Shown here piece by piece: positions 54,474-64,000 of a stretch of 64,000 bases of DNA (position 1 is its first letter; every line of letters starts with the position of its first letter). This stretch comes from Flaveria trinervia (Eukaryota; Streptophyta; Magnoliopsida; Asterales; Asteraceae), in assembly GCA_025506515.1 (NCBI GenBank), contig CM046452.1:71666580-71730579 (forward strand), written 5' to 3'. The notes beneath the pieces were generated by a model. It did not search any database. It was not told where the DNA came from and saw only the letters and a list, made by a program, of their open reading frames with translations. Both the position numbers and the translations under genes were made by a program.

Positions 54474-57298
54474 ATGGAGGATTAGTTTTCAGCATTCACA
54501 GCAAGTAGAGATACACGTATTTAGAATCTAGTGCTGTTGGAGAACGAAGTGGGGATTCACAATAAACCCCCAAAACTTATTACGTTAGACGACTACCACA
54601 ATGGAAGCAATGTTTCGAAATCTACTTAAATGGAGTGCATACAAATTTGTGGGAGGCAATAGAGTCAGGGTACAGCATGCCAGTTGGAGCTGACGGAGTA
54701 AAACTTACTCTAAGTGGCATGTCGGATGCACAGAAGGTAAAACACAACGCTGAGAAGAAAGTCTACGCCTTGCTTACTCAGTCTATTCCGAAGGATATTT
54801 TCCATCAGTATTCGGAGTATACTCATGCCAAGAAACTTTGGGATGCGTTGGAGAAGAGGTATGACGGGAATGCCTCTCTGAAGGCTATCAAGGCAAAAGC
54901 ATTGAAGAAGGAGTTTGACAACTTCTCTTCAATGGGAAAAGAAGGCCTTGATGATGTGATCGATAGATTCTACCACTTGAGGAGTGAGATGCACATTCAT
55001 GGAGTGGTTACTTCGATGGAAGATAAGGTATCTAACTTTGCTGATGGATTACCAGAAAAATAGGGTTCGTTTGTTTCTAATCTCAGACAGAATGGAATGC
55101 TCTCGAAGTTAGATATAAATGACTTCATTCTGAAACTGAGAGAAGAGGAGTTGAGAATGAAGTATCGAGCCCAAAAGGTCAACTACGATCAGAATCCTGC
55201 ACTCTACAATGCTACTCCTTCAGTCAAGACATCTGGAGCACCACAGCAAACCGCCTTCATCTCAAGCGCAGGAGTTCCAGCACAACCCTTAACTTCAGGA
55301 TCAGAAATGCCAGGGTCATCTAGCACCCAATATATAATACCTGAAGCTAATGCAGGAAAGCTGAAAACTAACAACCTCAGGAATGTAACTATGGAGGTGG
55401 CCAGAGAACATATGGACCTTGTAGCTGTGGTGGTTCAATCCTACGATGGATTAATTGCTGGAAAGATAGGTGACTGCCACCTGGCAGATGAAGATTATGA
55501 GCAGGTGGATGAAATGGAGTTGGAACGTATGGACATAATGTGGGCTCTGGCAAGTGCTGTCTGACGAGCTAAAAAGTTTGTCAAAAAGACCGGACAGAAC
55601 CTGGTTGCAACAAAAGACACAACTTTGGGTTTGATAAGTCAAAGGTTACCTGTTTCAACTGCGGTGAGAAGGGACACTTCAAGAGGGAGTATATTAAACC
55701 AAAGAAGACAGGTAATGGAAATCCCTTCTCGTCATTTAACCATCAAGATAAGTCCACAGCTAGTAATGCTGACTCATCAAGTAAGGATCCAAAAGCCTTA
55801 ACTGCTAATGAAGATGAAGGACATGACTGGAGCTTTCAGTTCGTCTCACAGGAGAGTCAAATATAGCTAGCGTGGAGGATATTGATGACGATTATGCAAG
55901 TGAAGGAGATATAGTACTAGAGCTCGCAATGTCAAATTCTGAAGATAATACAAATGTAGTCAACTACCTGCTTGAAGAAGAAAAATCTACATCATCATTT
56001 GAATCACCAGAACCAGAGACAACCGAGCTAGCACTCATGGCTGATTCTTCTTCAACATCCCAGGTAAGTACTACTGACCAACTGTTTAATAATCATGCTT
56101 GCTTAGAATGTAATAAATTTAGAGAAGTTATAGATTCAAAATTTACGAGGATATTAGATCATAATGATAGCTTAGTAAAGGATCTGGAACTGAGCACAGA
56201 AGCAAATAGAGTATTGAAACAAAACAAGCATAGTTACAAGGAAAAGATAGACCTATTAAATAAACAGCTTAGGGAAACTGAGGTAGTTGCCTTTAACCAA
56301 TCAAATGACATTAGATACTATCTGAACTCTCTTGAGGACACTAAGAAGCAAAAAGCAGTTTTAGAAGTAGAAGTCAATTCATTAAAACAAAAACTGCATA
56401 GTTGGACAAGCTCATCACACATTGTCCAACACTTAGTTAGAGAGAGAAATAATGGGGAGGGACTGGGATACAAAGTGGTTTCACCACCACCTGAGACCTT
56501 GATGAACACCAAAAGTAAACCAATTAACAATAACCCCATCAAGGATCACGTGGTGTCTACTCCTCTTGTTAGCGATCCGGATTCCGTAAGTAAATCAAGT
56601 GAATCCGACCCTAAACAAAAGGAGGCCACTTCAAAGGCAATAGGAAAGATGCCTTGTGTTAACCTGGAAAAAGAATTCGAAAGGGTTAGTTTAAAGTCCA
56701 GGTCAAACAAAGTCAAACAAGAACCTAAAAAGACTATAAAATCTACTCAATCATGTGCATCATGTCACAGTCCAGGGAAACAAGAGATTAAAGATGTAAA
56801 CCCAGGTAAAAAAATTAATTTTGTAAAACCAACTCATACATCTAACAAAGTAGTGCCTCAATCCAAACACACTAAGGTTGACCATGTGACAAGTATATCT
56901 CACCAAAACAAATAAATCGTAAAGTTGAAAGGAGATCCTGCTATAAATGTGGAGAGTATGGTCACATAGCGTCTCACTGTCCTTATTACCAGACACCGAG
57001 GTAGAAAGTTGAACTTTCTGCATCTACATCTAGATCTTTTAAGAGGAACTCAGTGACTCCTCCTAAAAGGGATTGTAAACCCAAAGTTCAATCCATCAGC
57101 CAGTCGTTTGTTTATCACAAACAGGCCTTACACAAATCTAGATTATGGAAAGAAAAAACCTCCTCAGTGCCTGAAAATAAGAACACATAGAATTCTGATC
57201 AATCCTTAACCTCAAAGGGTCAGTGGGTTGAGTTTGTGATATGTGATGCCTCAGGGAAACCCAAGCCGGTTAAGGCTTGGGTTCCTAACATGAACTAA
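54474..57298 (+). pseudogene. Element G gag (long isoform)
   Basis: ATG at 54474, but codon 4 is TAG where relatives have CAG. Capsid domain about 54640-55180 with NLWEAIESGYS and a nonsense codon (TAG for Trp) near 55062. First knuckle 55651-55692 (CFNCGEKGHFKRE) ends in Tyr, not Cys. The linker, donor site, coiled coil (about 56080-56440) and Lys-rich part are open from 55872 to 56915. Second knuckle CYKCGEYGHIASHC at 56939-56980. It ends with WVPNMN and TAA 57296-57298. Other breaks near 54600, 55562, 55630, 56915 and 57003. Confidence 0.86.
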
Positions 57299-57318
57299 TG
57301 TTTTCATTGAATGTGTAG
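56064..57318 (+). other. Putative alternative gag/pol intron of element G
   Basis: CAG|GTAAGT donor and AATGTGTAG|GGTGTTCG acceptor, 1255 bp. Same place as in C and H and as the junction in A. Confidence 0.78.
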
Positions 57319-59922
57319 GGTGTTCGCTATAGTTCTGAGACTAACACGTGGATTGTCGATAGCGGAGCATCCAGGCACATGACAGAGAACAGAGCTCTCT
57401 TATCAAATGTCAGACAAATTAAAGGAGGGCATGTTTCATTTGCTGGAAACAAAGGCGGGTACATCACAGCCCAAGGAGAAGTGGGAAATGAGAAAGTTAA
57501 GTTTGATAAGGTAAACTATGTCCAACAATTACAAAATAACTTACTTTCTGTTCTCAAATCTGTGATAAAGGATTCAAGGTAGTTTTTGACAACAAGAAGT
57601 GTTACGTTCTAAAGAAGGACTACGTGATTCCGGAGGATCAGATCCTAATGTCAGCTTCAAGATATAATGATTTTTATGTCTTGGATCTCTCAAAGGCATC
57701 CACAATGGATAGTGAAGTCCAATGTTTCTTGCCCAAAGCTACTGAGAAGGAATCCATCTCCTGGCATAGGAGAATAGGACACATAAATCCGAGGAAAATG
57801 AATCACTTGATCCAGAATGATCTTTACTGAGAAGGAATCCATCTCCTGGCATAGGAGAATAGGACACATAAATCCAAGGAAAATGAATCACTGGTCCAGA
57901 ATGATCTTGTGAGAGGAGTAAATGTCAAAAACTTCCAACTCCCGTATTTTTGTGTTGCGTGCAAAAAGGGCAAACAGACGAAGAAATCTCATAAGGAAAA
58001 GAAAGTTCATTCTATAAAACTTCCACTTGAGCTTCTTCACATGGATCTGTTTGGTCCAGTCAGTACAAGAAGCATCGCAGAGACTTGTATTGCTATGTAG
58101 TTACTGATGACTACTCAAGGTTCTCTTGGGTAATGTTTTTGAAATCCAAATCAGAAACATTTGAATCCTTCAAGGAATTGGTAACTACATGGAATCCCTA
58201 TACAAGCTGAAGGTAAGACAGGTCCGCTCAGACAATGGAACCGAGTTCAAGAATCAGAGGATGGAGGACTATTGCAAGGAAAAGGGAATTGTGCATCAAT
58301 TTACCTCAGCTTATACCCCTCAGATGAACGGCGTTGCTGAACGGAAGAACCGCAGCTTGATAGAGACGGCACGAACAATGCTTGCAGACTCGAAACTGCC
58401 TATACAATTTTGGAATGAAGCAGTGGAAAATGCATGTTATACTCTCAATCGAGTTCTGGTAGTAAAACGCCATGGAAAAACGTGCTACGAGTTATTACAT
58501 TGACGTAAACCTAACTTGGAATATTTTGAGCCGTTTGGCACTCCATGCACCCTGCTGAAAAAGACTCAGGAGGGAAAATTCAGTGAGAAGGTTGATGAAG
58601 GGATCTTCTTAGGATACAACATACCGAACAAGAGAGTTTACAACAACTCAACGGGTCAAGTAGAGGTGTGGTGTAATGTTGATGTTAAGAGATATATCAC
58701 ACCGCCTGTTGGAAAAGGGCTGCTTACTTTTTCGACTATGATGGATTCTTCAAGTCCTTCAACATATCTCTTTCTTATTCAGAATACGAGTTGGCAAACA
58801 AGATGATGTACGATGTCTTGAACACACCGTCTCAAGATTCAACAAGTCATGATCCTACCAACTCAGGGGGAGCAGTTGATATGAGTGACTCCTCCTCTGA
58901 TGAAGAAAATGAAGAAAATGATCAGATCAACCAGGATGTACAGGTTCTGACTACCATAAATTCACAAGCATCGGCTAGTGATGCTTCTGAACTTTCTGAA
59001 CCTCAGATTCCTATCGTCTCAGATCCAAAACCAAATGGTCATAATCTTGACTCTGAGGTGGTTGTTCCGACAACCCCTGGCTCACGTCTAAACGTCTATC
59101 ATCCTTGGATAATATTATAGGAGATGTGAGATCAGGGGTTCAGACTAGAAATCAGCTGTACTCCGCTGATTATGCCTCTGTGATGGAAAAAGGATACCTT
59201 CACGACGGTGCATACCGCTGCTTTGTGTCTCAGTTTGAGCCAAAGTATGTTAGTGAAGCACTAAATGATAAGGCTTGGGTTAGTGCCATGCAGGAAGAAC
59301 TTCTTCAGTTTAAAAAGTTAGGTGTATGGACACTAGTTGATAGACCTAAAGGTGCTAAAGTCATTGGTACCAAATGGGTCTTGAAATGTAAGAAAGATGA
59401 TCTGGGAGTGATCATCAGAAACAAGGCTCGGCTTGTTGTTCAGGGTTTTCGACAAGTTGAAGGTATAGACTACAATGAAGTATTTGCACCAGTGGCAAGA
59501 ATGTAAGCCATCCGCATCTTCCTTGCCTATGCATCTTATATGAAAATCAAAGTCTATCAGCTAGATGTTAAGAGTGCATTCCTTCACGGTGAAATCAGAG
59601 AAACAGTGTATGTCAGTCAACCCGAGGGATTTGAAGATTCATATCATCGGGATAGAGTTTACAAACTCGAGAAGGTCTATACGGGTTCATCAAGCTCCAC
59701 GGGCTTGGTATGAGAAACTCTGACTCATCTTGTGAAACACGGATTCGCAGGGGAGTCATTGACTGCACACTGTTTATGAAAGAAAAAGATGGAGACTTAC
59801 TGCTAGTACAGATCAATGTAGATGATATAATCTTCGGTTCAAAGAACGAAGAATTATGCAAAGAATTCGAAGCAGTAATGAAGGCTGAGTTTGAGATGAG
59901 TGCCATGGGGGAGATGAAGTTT
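57319..59922 (+). pseudogene. Element G pol (protease, integrase, part of RT)
   Basis: Protease IVDSGAS near 57353. GAG-pre-integrase WHRRIGHINPRKMNH, partly duplicated in tandem. Integrase MDLFGPV, TDDYSRF, RSDNGTEF (58225-58250), NGVAERKN; stop TGA at 58501. RT from about 59105 with KWVLKCKKDD and QLDVKSAF; the catalytic block reads NVDDIIFGS instead of YVDDIIFGS (near 59812). It ends in MGEMKF where H is inserted. Shifts near 57555, 58080, 58190, 58725, 59100 and 59675-59745 and a stop near 59504. Confidence 0.9.
57741..57908 (+). repeat. ~84-bp tandem duplication in element G pol
   Basis: 57741-57824 and 57826-57908 are near-identical copies starting ACTGAGAAGG in the GAG-pre-integrase codons. 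The duplication shifts the frame. Confidence 0.88.
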
Positions 59923-60654
59923 TGTTGATACATGTATGTCCCTAGATCATGATATGAAATGTAATAGATCTTGTTTATCTGATTTTGATGTAATTTGATA
60001 TGATTAATAAATTGATATTGATTGTTTGTGATTTGTAATGACTAATATTTCATTAAAGAGTAGATATTAAATTGGTTAATTAGGATAGTAGTTGTGTGAA
60101 TGGTTACACAAAATGTTTGTTAGTTAATACATTCAAACTTAACATAATGAAGTTCTCATGCGAATGGCCCATACGAATGGACCACACGCATGAATAACTT
60201 CATACGATTGACTCAGTCACACGACTGAACCAGGAGACTGGATCAGTCGTATGATTGACACATAAGATTGACTCAGTTGCACGACTGAACACTCAGTCGT
60301 GCGAATGGATCAACCGCATGGTTCAATCGTACGACTGAACCATGCTTATGGTCCAGTCGCCCGAATGAACAATACTAACCTATAAATACAATCTAATTCT
60401 TGAAAAACAGAGAGCATTCATTCCCTACTATTCTAGACGTACCCTAGCCGTCCAGAAGCCTCCCAATTCGTTCTCCAAGTTCATAGAACACATTAGATCG
60501 ATTTCCAATCGATTTCTAACGTTCGTTTCAATTCTTTATTGATTCTTCGTGTGTTCTCACTTATTGGATCGCCAATCAAATAGGATTCCGCACTATTTGA
60601 TCTGGTTTACACGCTAATCACTAGGTATTTCGTTCAAAATACCAGGTCCTAACA
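59923..60654 (+). repeat. Element H 5' LTR
   Basis: 732 bp, TGTTGATACATGTATGTCCC...ACCAGGTCCTAACA. TATAAATA at 60381-60388. Dense ACGACTGAAC/CAGTCG words at about 60180-60370. Confidence 0.93.
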
Positions 60655-60668
60655 AGTGGTATCAGAGC
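60655..60668 (+). promoter_or_regulatory. Element H primer binding site (tRNA-iMet)
   Basis: AGTGGTATCAGAGC abutting the LTR. Confidence 0.93.
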
Positions 60669-60879
60669 CTTCCCGCTTGATTACGTGTGATTCAATCAAG
60701 ATATATAAAATACTTGTGTTTTTGCACAAAAAACGCAATATTTTATGTCAAAAGTGATCTTGGACGTTCCGTGCTCATCAAAGTTTGGTCTCTACGGACT
60801 TAGGCGATTAGACCTTGCGAAAGTTTGAATTTTTACGTCTAAAACACGTTTAACCTAGAAATTTTCGCAAAACAGTAGC

Positions 60880-61105
60880 TTGAGTCACGCGAGTGAGCCA
60901 TTCGCCCGACTGGACCTCATTCGCATTGCTCAGACGCATGATTGGACATAGTCGCATCGCCATTCGTACGATTGAACCATTCGTTCGCAGTGTTCATACG
61001 CATCAGCTTCATTCGCACGACTGAACCAATCGCATAGTTTAGCCGCACGATTGAACAATTCGCATAGTTCATTCGCACGGATAGCCCAATCGCATCCTCC
61101 AGTAA
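60880..61105 (+). repeat. Element H leader word array
   Basis: TTCGCACGACTGAACC, CATACGCATC and similar words, collinear with the leader of C. The minus-strand ORFs here are repeat by-products. Confidence 0.7.
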
Positions 61106-61148
61106 CACCAGTTGACAATTTGTGTAAGTTGACTTAAAGTTATTCGCC

Positions 61149-63887
61149 ATGGAAGATCAAATGTCAGCCTTTACTGCTGGGAAGGACTCTAGGATCCAAA
61201 ACCTGCTGTTACTTGAGAGTGAGGTGGGTAATCATAATAAACCGCCAAAGCTTTTAACATTAGATGAGTTTCCCCACTGGAAACAACGTTTTGAGATCTA
61301 CCTCAATGGAGTGGATCCGAATCTCTAGGAAGCTATCGAGATTGTGTATAGTACGCCGGTGGGAGCCGATGGAGTAAAGCTAACCTTAGGAGGGATGACA
61401 GACGCGTAGAAAGTTAAATATAATGCAGAGAAGAGGGTTTATGCATTGATTACACAGTCTATCCCTAAAGACATTTTTCACCAGTACTCAGAGAATAAGC
61501 AGTCCAAGAAACTATGGGATGAGCTGGAAAAGAGGTACGACGGGAATACTTCGTTGAAGGCAATCAAGGCTAAGGAGTTAAAGAAGGAATTTGATAACTT
61601 CTCATCGATGGGAAACGAGAGTTTGGACGATGTTATAGATAGATTCTACCATCTGATGAGTGAACTGCATACACATGGGGTGGCTACTACCATGGAAGAG
61701 AAAGTTGCTAACTTTGCAGACGGATTGCCGGAGAAGTGGGCTTCATCCGTGTCTAACCTGAGACAGAATGGAATGCTGGCAAAGCTGGATATAAATGACT
61801 TCATTCTAAAGCTGCGAGAAGAAGCACTTAGGATGAAGTACAGAGCTCAGAAGTCTTCGTATTCTCAGAATCCAGGTTTGTACAATGCCACACCTCAAGC
61901 TAAGACATCTGGAACACCTCTCCAGACCGCATTTATGTCTAGCTCATCGAGTCCTTCACATGCTTCTCCTTTAGGATCAGACACGTCGGGGTCTTCTTGT
62001 ACCCATCATATCGGATCTGAAACAAAAGCTACTAGACTGAATACCGAGAACCTCGGTAATGTGACGGTAGAAGTAGCTCGAGAACACATGGATCTTTTGG
62101 CTGCTGTGGTTCATTCTTATGATGGACTTGTTGCTGGGAAGATTGGAAACTGTCATCTGGCAGACGAGGACTACGAGCAGATGGACGAAATGGAGCTTGA
62201 GAGAATGGACATAATGTGGGCCTTAGGATACCATATTTGGCTTTGACAAGAGCAAAGTGACCTGCTTTAACTGTGGGGAGAAGGGGCACTTCAAGAGAGA
62301 ATGTGTTAAGCCAAAGAAGACAGGAAATGGGAACCCATTCTCGTCCTTCACTCGTCAAGGCAAGCAAGCTACTAGTTCACTTCATCAAGCAAGGATCCAA
62401 AAGCCTTGACTGCTCATGATGATGAAGGACAAGACTGGAGCTTTAGGTTTGTCTCTCCAAGGGAATCAAACATTGCAAGTGTAGAAGACTTTGATGATGA
62501 TTCTACAAGTGAAGGAGATCTAGCAGTTGATATAGCGATGTCTAATATTGAAGAGACAACGGCATCTGAGGTCAGCTACAAGCCTAAAGAGGAGACTACC
62601 AGAGAAAAGATAGAATCATCAGAACCAGAGACATCTAATGCTGTGTTGATGGCTAATGCTTCTGAACCAACTCAGGTAAGTACCACCGACCAAGAGTTTA
62701 ATAATCATGCTTGTTCTGATTGTAATACATTAGAAATAGCATAGAGGAGAAATTTGCTAGGTTATTAGATCATAATGATAACTTGGTAAAAGATTTACAA
62801 CTGTGCGCTGAGGCAAATCGATATTAAAACAAAATGAGCATAGTTACAAAGAAAAGATAGACCTTTTGACTAAACAGCTTAGGGAAACTAAAGTAGTTGC
62901 ATTTAACCAAGCTAATGACATTAGGTACTATCTAAACTCCCTAGAAGACACTAAGAAGCAAAAGGCAGTTATAGAAGTAGAAGTAAACTCATTAAAACAG
63001 AAACTGCACAGTTGGACAAGTTCATCACACATAGTCCAACACTTAGTGAGAGAAAGAAACAATGGGGAGGGTTTGGGTTACAACATGGTTCCACCACCAT
63101 TGAGACCTTGATGAACACTAAGAGTATACCTGTAAATGACAATCCCATCAAGGATCATATGGTGACTACTCCTCTTGTTAGTGATCCAGATTCCTCATGT
63201 TCAACCATTGACTCTGGAAACAAACAAAAGGAGGCCACATCAAAGGCTAAGGGTAAATTGCCTTGTGCTAATCTGGAAAAAGAGTTTGAAAAAGTTAACT
63301 TAAAGTCAGGGTCAAACAAAGTCAAATCAGAACCTAACAGGACTTCAAATAGTCAAAAACCAGTTAACCAAAAGGAAAAAGAGATTAAACATGTTAAAAC
63401 AGTTAATTCTATTAAACAAGGAAAAACATCAAAAGAACGAGAGTCAAAACCTAAAATAAGTGATGTTACTAGAGTGTCACACATGTCTCCACAAAGAAAG
63501 TTTAATCATAAAGTTGATAGCAGGTCATGCTACAACTGTGGAGAATGTGGACACATTCCTTTTTATTGCTTTCTTTATCAGACACCTAGGAAAAAGATTG
63601 AACTTCAGGACCCAAAACCTAGGTTTTCTAAGAGGAGTTCTTTAACTCCACCTAGAAGATCTAGTGCACATAAAGTTCAACCTGTTAGCCAGTCGACTAT
63701 GTATCACAAACAGGCATTGCACAAATCTGGCTTATGGAAAAAGAAGTCAACCTCTGTGTCTAATGATGATGACAAGAAGGAACCTGGGCTACCCTTACCC
63801 TCTAAGGGTCAATGGATTGAATTTATGATGTGTGATGCCTCTAGGAAACCCAAGCCAGTAAAGGCTTGGGTTCCTTACCTAAACTAA
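61149..63887 (+). pseudogene. Element H gag (long isoform)
   Basis: ATG at 61149 (MEDQMSAFTAGKDSR). Two early nonsense codons (TAG near 61329 for Trp, near 61408 for Gln), then a long open capsid region 61446-62246. A deletion of about 75 bp at 62225 relative to C removes the linker before the first knuckle and shifts the frame. The knuckle itself, CFNCGEKGHFKREC, is intact (about 62261-62302). The donor is at 62675/62676, followed by the coiled coil (about 62860-63060), Lys-rich segment, second knuckle CYNCGECGHIPFYC at 63528-63569, and TAA 63885-63887. Confidence 0.87.
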
Positions 63888-63908
63888 TCCTTTACATTGT
63901 ATGTGCAT
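62676..63908 (+). other. Putative gag/pol intron of element H, acceptor mutated
   Basis: Donor CAG|GTAAGT is intact. The length is 1233 bp, as in C. The acceptor reads TGTATGTGCAT where C has TGTATGTGCAG, so the essential AG is lost and this copy should not splice here. Confidence 0.75.
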
Positions 63909-64000
63909 GGTGTTCGCTACAGTGCTGAAACTAATACGTGGATTATAGACAGCGGAGTATCCAGGCACATAACAGGAAACAGGACTCTTTTATCTAACGT
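63909..64000 (+). pseudogene. Element H pol, first codons (protease)
   Basis: GVRYSAETNTWIIDSGVSRHITG. The protease active-site DSGAS reads DSGVS. It continues beyond the window. Confidence 0.85.

Larger units (their letters stand above)
53274..59922 (+). mobile_element. Element G: copia, 5' LTR to RT, truncated by H
   Basis: Full 5' LTR, primer site, leader, gag, intron and pol up to the RT block SAMGEMKF, where the LTR of H begins. Same family as A, C and H. The G LTR doubles as the 3' LTR of F2. The remainder of G should lie beyond H, outside the window. Confidence 0.92.
59923..64000 (+). mobile_element. Element H: copia, 5' LTR to start of protease
   Basis: LTR 59923-60654, primer site, leader, gag and intron, then protease to the window edge. 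It inserted in the RT of G. AGTTT at 59918-59922 is the expected left target copy. Same family as A and C. Confidence 0.92.

Overview
The window is plant nuclear DNA, almost certainly from a eudicot, built almost entirely of long terminal repeat (LTR) retrotransposons. No host gene could be identified. Ty1/copia Gag, protease, integrase, reverse transcriptase (RT) and RNase H motifs, initiator-tRNA-Met primer sites, TATA-bearing LTRs and 5-bp target duplications show this directly. The copia elements are unusually long (two complete ones of about 14.1 and 12.5 kb) and carry an extra open reading frame (ORF) downstream of pol. That suggests the SIRE/Maximus-type lineage. An Asteraceae-like host is a weak guess from remembered similar ORFs.

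Layout. The left 32 kb is a nest. A Ty3/gypsy element (E, minus, gag and 5' LTR at 28288-32050) was interrupted in its gag by copia element B (plus, 3771-9057 and 23119-28287). B was then hit by copia A (minus, 1-3770, running off the left edge) and by complete copia C (plus, 9058-23118, with a perfect TATTG target duplication). After a short unassigned AT-rich piece comes complete copia D (minus, 32572-45030), of the same family as B. About 2.7 kb of unassigned AT-rich sequence follows. Next is a tandem pair of internally deleted copia units (F1 47764-50521, F2 50522-53273) sharing LTRs with element G (53274-59922). G is cut in its RT by element H (59923 to the right edge).

How the genes work together. 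In C, G and H (one family), gag contains a good 5' splice site (CAG|GTAAGT) and an AG acceptor (TGCAG or TGTAG; mutated in H) sits just before protease, 1.23-1.26 kb downstream. Between them lie the Gag C-terminal half, a second CCHC zinc knuckle and the gag stop codon. Element A, of the same family, lacks exactly this segment: its gag runs in frame into protease at the predicted exon junction. So A looks like a reverse-transcribed spliced RNA. Unspliced RNA would give a long two-knuckle Gag, and spliced RNA a Gag-Pol fusion. B and D, a different family, have the same layout at the same place. The post-pol ORF of C, F1 and F2 also contains a short GT-AG intron (139-169 bp) that restores an extended reading frame.

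The LTRs and non-coding spacers of each family are packed with short 14-bp palindromes (6-2-6 architecture). Most coding regions are broken by single-base indels, a few nonsense codons and some larger deletions. The single-base breaks may be partly decay and partly sequence error.
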